A stretch of 64,000 nucleotides of DNA from contig NZ_FSRJ01000002.1 of assembly GCF_900142065.1 (NCBI RefSeq), positions 186,001 through 250,000 on the forward strand, read 5' to 3'. Source of the stretch: Agromyces cerinus subsp. cerinus. Its GTDB lineage: Bacteria > Actinomycetota > Actinomycetes > Actinomycetales > Microbacteriaceae. This document shows positions 1-8,774 of this stretch, in pieces. The translations under genes and the position numbers were made by a program. The notes below the pieces were generated by a model. It searched no databases, had not been told where the DNA came from, and saw only the letters and a program-made list of their open reading frames with translations. Each line of letters begins with the position of its first letter. Positions within the stretch are counted from its first letter, which is position 1.

Positions 1-3000
1 ATCGTGAAGAGGGCACCGCTCGGATCGGTGTACCTGATGGCGTTGGACCCCGCGTAGGCATAGGAGGCCTGGAGTTCTGGAGCCTCGAGGATGCTGAATG
101 GCTCGCTCAACGCGGGATCGACCGTCAGGAACAGTTCGCGCCTGGCGTCGTACCAGCGCTCCCCGAAGTCGATGAGGCTCCGCCGCTCGTCGGTGTAGGC
201 GCCGGCGTACTGGTACGCCGTGCGGTACACCGTGGAGTGCTCGTCGATCCACACCTCGCCGGTCGGGAAGTACTCCTGGTGCTGGAACGCCTGACCGCCC
301 GCGTCGGTGACGACGTTGGTGCTGCCCTGCAGGTCCTTGTGCAGGAAGTACCGCTGCCCCTCGGGCGCGTACGGGTCGTCGCCGGGGTCGCGCTGCTGCG
401 CGATCAGCTCGTCGTCGATCCAGATCTGCTTCGTGAGCTCGGTGCCGTTGCGCACCGTGACCCACGGGTTGATGAACGCGTGCTCGCCGTTCGGGCCGCG
501 TTCGATGACCCGGCGGCCGGCGTCGTCGTAGGCGTACTCGGTCGTCTGCCCGTATTCGTCGACGAGTTCCATCTTGCCGGCCCAGTTCCAGGTGATCTCG
601 CGAGTGATCTTCGCCTTCTTGCCGGTGCCGTTGACGATCTGGATGAGCTCGCCGTCGGCGTCGTAGTGGAAGGTGTCCTGGCCCTGGGTGCTGACCTGGT
701 GCGGACCGTCGGCGTCGAAGGTGCGGGTGAACGAGTACGAGGTCGCGGCCTGCACCTTGCTGCCGAGCTTGTCGACCTGCGCCTTCTTCTCGACGTTGCC
801 GGCGTCATCGAAGTCGAGGTCGAACGTGAAGCTGCGCGTGTTCTTCCACACCGCGGCCGAGCCGGAGGTGAACGTGAGGCGGTCGTACGGGTCGTACGTG
901 TACGTCATCGAGACCGGACTGCCGAACAGGTTGGTCACCGTCGCCGGCACGTTGTTCGAGTAGGTCTTCGGGTTGCCGACCGCGTCGTACGTGTACGACT
1001 GGTCCTGCACCTCGCGGTACGCGACGGGGTTGCCCTTCAACGGGCGATCCGCCGAGACCGTGCGCACGTTGCTGAGCCAGCGGGTGAGCGGCTCGTACGT
1101 CCACGAGGTGGTCGCGCCGTTGCCGTAGTCGATCGCCGCGGGCGTGAGGAACTCGTCGTAGCGGCGGTCGGTCACGTAGTCGTAGTGCCAGGTGGTCGGT
1201 TCGTCGACGTAGAGCGGGTTGCCGTCCGCGTCGAACATCGGGTTGCCGTCGGCGTCGAGCTGGGGCACCCGGACGAGGCCGGGTTCGTCGCCGACGACCG
1301 ACTTCGTCAGGCCGCCGGCGTCGTAGTCGTACGTCAGCACCTCGCCGTCGGGATAGGTCATCGTCGAGATCCGGCTGAGCCCGTCGTAGACCCATTCGGT
1401 CGTCCACTGGAACTTCTCGTCGCCCGGCTTCCAGTTGTGCAGCTTGATCTCGCTGAGCTGGTTCGTCGTGTTGCCGAGCGCGTCGTACTCGAGCGTCACC
1501 ACACGGGCGGCGTCGTCGATCTGCACGATCCTGCCCGCGCCGTTGCCGTCGGCTCCGACTTCGCCGTACGTGTACGTCACGTCGGGGGTGTCCTCGGGGT
1601 AGTCGACCTTCACGAGATTCTGCAGCTCGTAGTGGTAGGTCGTCTCGACGTCCTCCTCGCGCAGCGTCGGCGAGACCTCCTTGATCACCTTGCCCTCGGC
1701 GTCGAACCAGGTCTCCACCAGGCCGCCGTCAGGAGTGTCGGTCGTCAGCTTGTTGCCGACCCCGTCGTAGGTGTGGGTGGTCGCGTTGCCCGCCACGTCG
1801 ACGACCTGCAGCAGCTCGCCGAGCGGGTTGTACTCGTAGGTCGCCGTCTTGGGAGGCAGCAGGTCGAGCGGGTTCGGCGTGGCCGGGTCGAGCGGTTGGT
1901 CGTCCATCCGCAGTTCGTTGCCGCGGATGTCGGTGGAGGTCGTCGTCACCCGGCCGCGGGGGTCGGTGCTCACGGCCTGCTGCACGTCGACTCCGTGGCC
2001 GCTGAGCTCGGCGTCGCCGAATCCGTACGTCGTCGCCGTCACGCGTGCGCCGGGCTCGGTCTGCACGGTCTCCTGGTCGAGCAGGTTGAACTCGTGCGTC
2101 GTCTTCGTCGGGGCGGGCGAGGTCGCCGTCTCGTACACGGTCTGCGCGACCGTGTCGAAGGTGGGTCGGTAGACCTCCGCCTCGTGGCCGAACAGGTCGT
2201 AGACGACCGCGCCGCTGACGACCCGGCCCTCGAGCGCGACGCCCTGGGCGTTCACGGTGCGCGCGTCGCGCTTCTGCTGGGTGATGCGCCCGATGCCGTC
2301 GGCGAACTGCACGGTCTCGATCGGGTCGGCGTTGAACGCGTCGGCGTGCCGGGCGATCGCGTAGCCGTAGCCCGGGGCGCTCGGGTGGTACTCGAACGTC
2401 ACGGCACCGGCCTGCAGCGGGTTGCTGATCGAGGCGAGACGCGACAGGTCGTCGTAGGTGTACGACGTCGTGTTGTCGTTCGCATCGGTGCGGCTCGCCA
2501 CCTTGCCCGAGCTCCAGTCGAAGGTCGCGGTCGAGGTCATGCCGGTGCGGAGCGGATCGGGGTCGGTGTCCGGCTCGTAGTCGAGGAACACGTCGACCTC
2601 GTCCTGGCTGTCGAAGTCGTACTCGGAGACCTCGGCGATGTTCGCGTGGCCGACGTTCGTGTCGTAGATGTACTCGACCGCGTAGCGCACGCCGCCCTCG
2701 CCCTCGGGGTAGACGATGCGGTTGTAGCTGCCCCACGAGTCGTACTGCAATTCGGTCACGGCGACCTCGTCGGCGCTGATGCGCTCCTCGAGGAGCGTCA
2801 CCGACTGGTTGTCGCAGACCGAGTCGCGACCGTCGCGCTGCCGGAGGATCTCGCCGTCGGAGTCGTACATCGTGATGACGGCCGGCACACTCACCCACGT
2901 CGGGCAGACGTCGGGCGAGAAGATCGGCGACGCCTGTTCGTCGGTCGGCATCGGGTAGTACGGGGTGTCGCCGAAGCATCCGACGCCCGTGTCGTAGTCG

Positions 3001-6000
3001 CCGTTGTCGTCGAGCTCGACCTCGGAGGCCGAGATCCGGCAGTCGGAGTAGTCGGTGACCGTGAGCACGTCGTCGGCGTCGGTCTCGAGTTCGCCCTCGT
3101 CGAGCTGCTCCAGCACGTTGCCGAGGCCGTCGTAGACGAAGCTCACGCTCGTCTCGTTGCCGACGGTCGTGCCGTCGGCCGCGAAGTACCGCTCCTCGCT
3201 GTCGGTCACGAGCGGTGCGAACGACCAGGTGAGGGATTCGGTGCCGCTCAGCGCGGGGATCGCCGTCTGGACGTCGACGAGGTCGGCCTCGGCGAGCGGG
3301 TCGAAGCCGCCGGGCACGCCCTGCACGTCGCGGATGCCCCAGTCGAGCGTCGCCGCGCGCAGCGCCGTGTCGTTCGCGCCGTCGCGCACGGTCATCGAGG
3401 TCTGGAGGCCCGCGACGAACACGTTGTCGTTGAGGTACTCGGTCTCGGTGATGCGCTTGGCGACGCTGCTCGGGTCGAGCTCCCGCTCGGTGACCTTCGA
3501 GAAGCCGAGGCTCTGGCGGAACAGCCGGTCGAACCGCGGGTTCTCGTAGTCGAAGGTCGAGACCGAGACATCCACGCCGTCGCCCGGTCGGCCGTCGTCG
3601 ACCGCGACGCGGCTGAGCGCCCAGGTCGAGTCGGGGTGGTCGACCGTGTTGCCGTAGCGCTCGTAGTCGAGCCCGACGGTGCCGCCGAGCGGGTTCCTGA
3701 CGGCGGACAGCAGGTTGGTGCGGCCGGTGGTGTTCCGCTGCACCTGCACCTCGTGGTCGTCGGTCGAGGCCAGCGAGTCGACGAAGCCGTCGCCGTCGAT
3801 GTCCTCGAGCGTGACCTCGGAGAAGCTCACCGAGTTCTGGTACGACGCGCCGGGGTTGACGACCAGGTAGCACGCGACGAGGCACAGGGGGCCGGCGTAG
3901 ACCGTGAAGTCGACACCGCCGCCGATGCCCTGCGAGCGGTCGTACGAGACCTGCGGCGAGGCGCCCAGATCGGCGACGCCGACCCCCGACGCCCGCGCGA
4001 AGTCGCCGAAGTCGACCGCGGGAGCGAGGCCCGAGCCGGTGCCGAACTCGACCGTCGGCTGCCCGCCTGCCGAGGCCTTGTGCAGTCGGTCGGGAATGCC
4101 GTCGCCGTTCACGTCGATCCACGCGAACCGGGTCATGTCGTAGTTCCAGTTGAACGAGAGCCCGCCCGAGAACTCGCCCCACGGCGTCGCGAAGCCGGCC
4201 GAGGCGTGCCCGCCGATCGACTCCTGGGTGTTGAACCCGCCGGTCGCGAGCGGCAGCGCCGCGTCGGCGAAGTCGTAGCCGAGGTTGTAGCGCACGAAGA
4301 CGCCGCTCGGGTTCGTGTAGACCACGTCGGGCAGCCCGTCGCCGTTGACGTCGGCGAGCTCCTGCGACATCGGCGCGGTGCCGTCGCCCTCCGGGATGTC
4401 GGATGCCTCGGCCGGCGGGCCGTAGTCGGCCGACAACGGCCCTCCCGCGGGGCCCGACTCGTTCGGGTTCGTGAACCCGAGGTCGAAGCCGCCGCCGATG
4501 CTCAGGCCGAACCCGGCGCCGAGGCCCGGGTCGCTGTCGGCCGCCTTGCCGCCCTTCGAGGCGGCGTTGCCCTGCGAGGTGTTGGTCTTGCCCTTGTTGT
4601 TCGCCGCGATGTCGACGAGGCCCGCGTCGAGGCCGCCCGAGGCGTTGATGGTGAGGTCCTGATTGACCAGGGCCCGGCGCTCGCTCGGCCCGTCGACGGA
4701 CTTGTAGAGGATGCCGCGCTGGCTCGTGTACTGCACCTTCTCGGGCGTGATCACGTCGGGGTAGCCGTCGCCGTTCAGGTCCTCGTAGTCGACGAGGCTC
4801 CAGCTCGGACCGACGCCGACCGAACCGCCGAGCGGACCGAATCCGAAGGCGAGCGAGAGCGAGGGGCCGGTGACCGAGATGCGGGTGACGCCGTCGGCGG
4901 CCCCGCCTTCGTCGAGGCCGAGCGAAGCGGTGTCGGATGAGAGCCGCGACGAGCGCGCCCGATCGGCGGACGCGGCCAGGTTGTCCCGGGTGCCGCGCCA
5001 CTGCGGTGCGTCGATCGGATCGGCCTCGGCGCCGAGCGAGTCGGGGTTCTGCAGCGGCAGGTACGCGTACGACGGGTCGATGTCGGCCTCGGCCTCGCAC
5101 TCGGTGACCGGGCCGGTGCACAGGTCGTCGAAGCCGCCGGCCGGTTCCGCGGCCTGCTGTGCGTCTTCATCGATGACGAACGCGTCCTCGTCGATGGGTG
5201 CAGTGGCGAGGGCTCCACTCGCCGTGTAGCCGGCGATGCCCCAGCCTCGGTATGCGAGCGGGAAGATGCCCTGCCGGCCGGTCCACGTGAGCGCGACCGG
5301 GGGCGTCACGTCATCGGGAGACGCCCCCTCCTCGCCGAGCGTGACCGTGACCGACCCCTGCGAGAGCGCGTCGGAGAGCGCGGGTTCGCGGGCGCTCAGC
5401 TCGAACCAGTACTCCTCGCCGTCTTCGAGCCCGATCGGCTCGTCGTCGGTGAACGGATCAGTGAGGTCGACGACGGTCTCCTCGGCCGAGGCTGCGAGCG
5501 TCACCGACCGCTTCCACTCGAGCCCGTCGCGGGTCTTGATCGTCAGCACGACCTCACGACTCGGCATCTCGTCGGCGATCGACGAGAGCGCGGCGTGCTC
5601 GATCCGGAGCTCGTCGTACTCGGTGGTCTCGTCGGCCACCCAGCCTTCGGAGACCTGCGCGGTCGAACGGTTCGGGTACTGCTCGATCTCGGGGGCGAGC
5701 TCGACGCGCTTGGTGTCGGTCAGCACGCCCTCGATCGTCTTCTGCACTTCGATCGGGTCGCCGTTCGTGTCGGTCGCGTCGGTGTAGTGGATCGCCGGAT
5801 TCCACGAGATCGCGCTCAGGTCGATGGTCGAGTCGACCTCGAGGTGCGTGTGCAGGGAGTCGGTCTCGGGCTGGTCGCCCGCGACGTCGGGGTCGGCCGC
5901 GACCGGACCGGACACCGTGACCTCCGCCTGGAATTCGATGGTGCCGACGAAGTCCTCCGGAATGACGCCGTCGACGATGGGAACGGCGGCGCCGCCGCCC

Positions 6001-8618
6001 TCGGGGACTCCGGTGGCATCGGGGATGTCGACGGCGATCACCTCCAGGGGATCCGCGTCGGTGCGGTCGAGCACGACTTCCAGATCGTCGCTCGTCGCCT
6101 TCGACTTCACCACGGTCGCGGTGAACCGCACGGTGCCGTCGTAGGGCATGACGACGCGGGTGTTCGGCCGGCCCGACAGGGTGAAGTCGGCGGCGGCGTT
6201 GTACGAGGTCTGCGAGAGCCCGTTCACATCGAGCGGGATCTCGGTGGTGTCATCGGGCACCGGATCGACCGAGCCCTCGTCGACGACGGCGGCGCCGTCG
6301 ATCGCGGTGTAGACGACCTGCGGCGACCAGGCGACCTCGTCGTTCGCACCGTTGTCGAGCGACCCGACGCGGAAGTAGACGCGGTCGCCGCGCTGCACGT
6401 CGAGCACGGTCGGCGTGTCGAATGCGTGGTCGCCGGCCGCGGCGAGCGTCTCGGCGACCTCCTGCTCCTCGTTGAGCTGGATGGCCACGCGGACGCCGTC
6501 GTCGGTCGTCGCGCTCGCGACGGGGTCGAGGAGGGCGGCGCCCTCGACCGAGACCGTGCCGTCGAACGGTGCGACCCAGCGTCGCACGGTGTCGATCGGC
6601 GGAGACGCCTCCTGCAGGCGCTGCTGGAGCAGGTCGAGCTCGGCGCTGTTCACTTCGGGCGCCATTCCGCCGTCGGCCAGGGGCACTGGCGTGCCGGTGC
6701 TGCCGGCGAGGAAGGTGGGGACGCCGTCCGTCAGCCGGTTGAAGTAGACCGCACCCTCGTGCACGAGGTCGGGCAGTCCGTCGGCGTTCGCGTCGGTGAA
6801 GTACACGTCGCCCCAGGCCACGGCCCCGCCCACGCCGAACGAGGCGGTCACGATGATGTGGGCCTCGAGTGCCACCTGGAGCTGGAACTCGTGGTCGCGC
6901 GAGAGTCCCTTGCCGCTGAGGGTGGTGAGCGGAATCGGCTCGCTGAACTTCTGCTCGCCATCGGGACCGCCGAGGTTGAGCCGGTACCAGACCGCGCTCG
7001 CGGTCGCCTGGCCGTCCTGCTTCCAGACCTTGTCGGGCAATCCGTCGCCGTTGAGGTCGATGAGCTCCTCGATGCCGTCGGTCTGGCCGCCGCCGATCTG
7101 GATCGAGGCGCCGAAGGAGCCGACCTTCTGCGGCACCGCGGGGTTGAAGCCGACATAGACATGCCCCTCGGCGGAGTTCGACTCGGCGCCGCCGAGTGCG
7201 CCGCCGGAGATGTTCTCGTCGAGGAACGCGCGGTCGCCGATGTCGTCGGCATCGCCCGTGTCGCCCGTGTCCCACGTCGGGTCGGTCGCGAAGCCCGCGT
7301 AGGAATCCGGGGCGTCCTGCACCTCGTTGAAGTACTCGAAGGTGTGGGTGACCGCTGCTGCGGTGCCGGCGCCCTGGGTCACCGTCGACAACAGGGTCTT
7401 GCCGAACGGCCCGGTCGCGTAGCCGAGGTCGTACCGGGTGGCGAGCCGGTCGTAGACGCGACCCCCATCGACCTCGAGATCGCCGTGCCAGACCTCGACG
7501 CTCGCGAGCTGCTCGGCGAGCAGGTCGAGGTAGCGTCCGGTCGCGTCGAGCGCGGTGTCCATGCGCAGGCCGTACGGCTGGTTCGTCGACGGGTTCGTGC
7601 GCTCGGTCATCCGGATGAAGCGGATCTCGTACGGCGGCTCCTCGTGGTAGCCCTCGACCGGGTGGTTCTCGTCGGAGGCCTCGGCGGCCTCGGTGTAGAA
7701 GATGCTGCGCGGGTAGGTGTGGCGTGCGCAGAGGGTGTCGGCGTCGTCGACGCACGCGGCATCCGCCACCCAGGCGCCGGAGCCCTCGTCGAAGCGGTAG
7801 CGCAGCGTGTCGTACTCGTAGCGGAACATGTTGACGCCGACGTCGCGCTTCGCGGAGAGCAGCCACTTGACGATGTTGCCGTCGTCGTCGACGACGACCG
7901 AGTCGGGATCGAGCGCGCCGACGTTCGGGCCGGGGTCCACGAAGCCGCGGGTGACGCCGAGCGGGCCGCCCATGGGGCCCCCGGCGTCCGGCACGGCGCC
8001 GTACCAGCGGATGCCGCCCATCTTGTCGCGGACCTCCCACCAGTAGTTCTTCGGGCCGTCGCCGTGGCGGATGATCTGCTCGTACTCGGTCTCGACCTGC
8101 CGGGTGAAGTCCTGGCGATCGGCGATGCGGTCCGTCCACGCGTCGCCGAGCGCGTTCGGCACGAGCATTGATCCGTCGAGCGAGTACGACTCCGATTCCT
8201 TGGCCGGGTCGAAGTAGGGCACGCCGAAGCTCGTGTCGACCTCGACGGTGTCGAGGCCGAGATCCCAGCCGGCGCCGGCCCAGCTCGAGTCGGTGGACGA
8301 GGTGTAGTCGATCGAGAGCTCCGGAGTCATGCCGCGGCCCTGCGGGACCAGGATCGGGTACGACAGCTGCGCGCTGCCGTCGCTGGACGCCTCGGGAGCC
8401 TCGACGAGCGCGAGCCCGTCGGACGGGTCGGCGTACTGCAGCCCGTCGAAGGTGCCGTCGCCGAGTTCGTCGGGCGTGAGCATCGACTCGCGTGCGAGCG
8501 GTTCACCGGGTTTCGCGCCGCCGCCGAATCCACCGGTCGCGGCGATCGCCCCCGTCGCGACCAACGCCAGTGCGGCGACGACCGCCACCGTCTTCACCGC
8601 GGTGCGTCCTGCAGACAT
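1..8618 (-). CDS. Giant exported SpvB/FG-GAP/Rhs (YD-repeat) polymorphic toxin, C-terminus cut by window edge
   Basis: One frame stays open from an ATG at 8618 to the window edge, giving at least 2872 residues. The N-terminus has a hydrophobic signal-like segment (about residues 8-30). An SpvB-type region follows (about 75-165; SYPILVPQGRG, GAGWDLG). FG-GAP/VCBS-like DxNGDGxPD motifs lie near residues 519, 606, 1276, 1418, 1500 and 1600. YD repeats (YEYNPLGEL, HTYDGVGN, YTYDPYDRL) run from about 2040 to 2690. The Rhs core follows from about 2755 (YFLHKDLQGS, RWYDARRELF) and reaches YTDPSGALF near 2866. In known Rhs and Tc B/C proteins, SpvB plus a beta-propeller plus YD repeats form a cocoon around a hypervariable toxic tip that starts just after the DPxG site. 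That tip, and any immunity gene, would lie left of base 1. Having the B-like and C-like parts in one chain behind a signal sequence suggests surface or secreted delivery. The target is unknown. Confidence 0.93.
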   Translation of the reverse strand, partial: MSAGRTAVKTVAVVAALALVATGAIAATGGFGGGAKPGEPLARESMLTPDELGDGTFDGLQYADPSDGLALVEAPEASSDGSAQLSYPILVPQGRGMTPELSIDYTSSTDSSWAGAGWDLGLDTVEVDTSFGVPYFDPAKESESYSLDGSMLVPNALGDAWTDRIADRQDFTRQVETEYEQIIRHGDGPKNYWWEVRDKMGGIRWYGAVPDAGGPMGGPLGVTRGFVDPGPNVGALDPDSVVVDDDGNIVKWLLSAKRDVGVNMFRYEYDTLRYRFDEGSGAWVADAACVDDADTLCARHTYPRSIFYTEAAEASDENHPVEGYHEEPPYEIRFIRMTERTNPSTNQPYGLRMDTALDATGRYLDLLAEQLASVEVWHGDLEVDGGRVYDRLATRYDLGYATGPFGKTLLSTVTQGAGTAAAVTHTFEYFNEVQDAPDSYAGFATDPTWDTGDTGDADDIGDRAFLDENISGGALGGAESNSAEGHVYVGFNPAVPQKVGSFGASIQIGGGQTDGIEELIDLNGDGLPDKVWKQDGQATASAVWYRLNLGGPDGEQKFSEPIPLTTLSGKGLSRDHEFQLQVALEAHIIVTASFGVGGAVAWGDVYFTDANADGLPDLVHEGAVYFNRLTDGVPTFLAGSTGTPVPLADGGMAPEVNSAELDLLQQRLQEASPPIDTVRRWVAPFDGTVSVEGAALLDPVASATTDDGVRVAIQLNEEQEVAETLAAAGDHAFDTPTVLDVQRGDRVYFRVGSLDNGANDEVAWSPQVVYTAIDGAAVVDEGSVDPVPDDTTEIPLDVNGLSQTSYNAAADFTLSGRPNTRVVMPYDGTVRFTATVVKSKATSDDLEVVLDRTDADPLEVIAVDIPDATGVPEGGGAAVPIVDGVIPEDFVGTIEFQAEVTVSGPVAADPDVAGDQPETDSLHTHLEVDSTIDLSAISWNPAIHYTDATDTNGDPIEVQKTIEGVLTDTKRVELAPEIEQYPNRSTAQVSEGWVADETTEYDELRIEHAALSSIADEMPSREVVLTIKTRDGLEWKRSVTLAASAEETVVDLTDPFTDDEPIGLEDGEEYWFELSAREPALSDALSQGSVTVTLGEEGASPDDVTPPVALTWTGRQGIFPLAYRGWGIAGYTASGALATAPIDEDAFVIDEDAQQAAEPAGGFDDLCTGPVTECEAEADIDPSYAYLPLQNPDSLGAEADPIDAPQWRGTRDNLAASADRARSSRLSSDTASLGLDEGGAADGVTRISVTGPSLSLAFGFGPLGGSVGVGPSWSLVDYEDLNGDGYPDVITPEKVQYTSQRGILYKSVDGPSERRALVNQDLTINASGGLDAGLVDIAANNKGKTNTSQGNAASKGGKAADSDPGLGAGFGLSIGGGFDLGFTNPNESGPAGGPLSADYGPPAEASDIPEGDGTAPMSQELADVNGDGLPDVVYTNPSGVFVRYNLGYDFADAALPLATGGFNTQESIGGHASAGFATPWGEFSGGLSFNWNYDMTRFAWIDVNGDGIPDRLHKASAGGQPTVEFGTGSGLAPAVDFGDFARASGVGVADLGASPQVSYDRSQGIGGGVDFTVYAGPLCLVACYLVVNPGASYQNSVSFSEVTLEDIDGDGFVDSLASTDDHEVQVQRNTTGRTNLLSAVRNPLGGTVGLDYERYGNTVDHPDSTWALSRVAVDDGRPGDGVDVSVSTFDYENPRFDRLFRQSLGFSKVTERELDPSSVAKRITETEYLNDNVFVAGLQTSMTVRDGANDTALRAATLDWGIRDVQGVPGGFDPLAEADLVDVQTAIPALSGTESLTWSFAPLVTDSEERYFAADGTTVGNETSVSFVYDGLGNVLEQLDEGELETDADDVLTVTDYSDCRISASEVELDDNGDYDTGVGCFGDTPYYPMPTDEQASPIFSPDVCPTWVSVPAVITMYDSDGEILRQRDGRDSVCDNQSVTLLEERISADEVAVTELQYDSWGSYNRIVYPEGEGGVRYAVEYIYDTNVGHANIAEVSEYDFDSQDEVDVFLDYEPDTDPDPLRTGMTSTATFDWSSGKVASRTDANDNTTSYTYDDLSRLASISNPLQAGAVTFEYHPSAPGYGYAIARHADAFNADPIETVQFADGIGRITQQKRDARTVNAQGVALEGRVVSGAVVYDLFGHEAEVYRPTFDTVAQTVYETATSPAPTKTTHEFNLLDQETVQTEPGARVTATTYGFGDAELSGHGVDVQQAVSTDPRGRVTTTSTDIRGNELRMDDQPLDPATPNPLDLLPPKTATYEYNPLGELLQVVDVAGNATTHTYDGVGNKLTTDTPDGGLVETWFDAEGKVIKEVSPTLREEDVETTYHYELQNLVKVDYPEDTPDVTYTYGEVGADGNGAGRIVQIDDAARVVTLEYDALGNTTNQLSEIKLHNWKPGDEKFQWTTEWVYDGLSRISTMTYPDGEVLTYDYDAGGLTKSVVGDEPGLVRVPQLDADGNPMFDADGNPLYVDEPTTWHYDYVTDRRYDEFLTPAAIDYGNGATTSWTYEPLTRWLSNVRTVSADRPLKGNPVAYREVQDQSYTYDAVGNPKTYSNNVPATVTNLFGSPVSMTYTYDPYDRLTFTSGSAAVWKNTRSFTFDLDFDDAGNVEKKAQVDKLGSKVQAATSYSFTRTFDADGPHQVSTQGQDTFHYDADGELIQIVNGTGKKAKITREITWNWAGKMELVDEYGQTTEYAYDDAGRRVIERGPNGEHAFINPWVTVRNGTELTKQIWIDDELIAQQRDPGDDPYAPEGQRYFLHKDLQGSTNVVTDAGGQAFQHQEYFPTGEVWIDEHSTVYRTAYQYAGAYTDERRSLIDFGERWYDARRELFLTVDPALSEPFSILEAPELQASYAYAGSNAIRYTDPSGALFT

Positions 8619-8706
8619 GGCAGTCCTCCGTCATCACTCGGGTCGGCGGCGGGTGCTGCGACGCACCGGGCCACGTCAAGTCGACCCCACAACTGGTGCC
8701 GTGTCC

Positions 8707-8733
8707 TGAAGGAAACCTTCAATTACCCTTCAA
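8707..8733. promoter_or_regulatory. Phased heptamer repeats (SARP/OmpR-type binding site candidate)
   Basis: CCTTCAA occurs at 8716-8722 and again at 8727-8733, exactly 11 bp apart. An inverted copy (TGAAGG) at 8707-8712 forms a palindrome with the first. Heptamer direct repeats at 11-bp spacing are the classic target of SARP/OmpR-like winged-helix activators. The site lies in the 156-bp divergent region between the Rhs gene and a winged-helix regulator, so it could control both. The link is inference. Confidence 0.55.
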
Positions 8734-8774
8734 GCAGACGGTTTCGGAAATCCGCGCGGACGAACGGATGGCGC

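Noticed and set aside
237..4940. A 1567-codon open frame on the plus strand over the Rhs gene, and other long overlapping frames at 5595-8171 and 24463-28722
   Set aside because: They are shadows of strongly GC-biased coding on the other frames: Val/Arg/Asp-rich, without domains, while the opposite frames show clear SpvB, YD and GH78 motifs.
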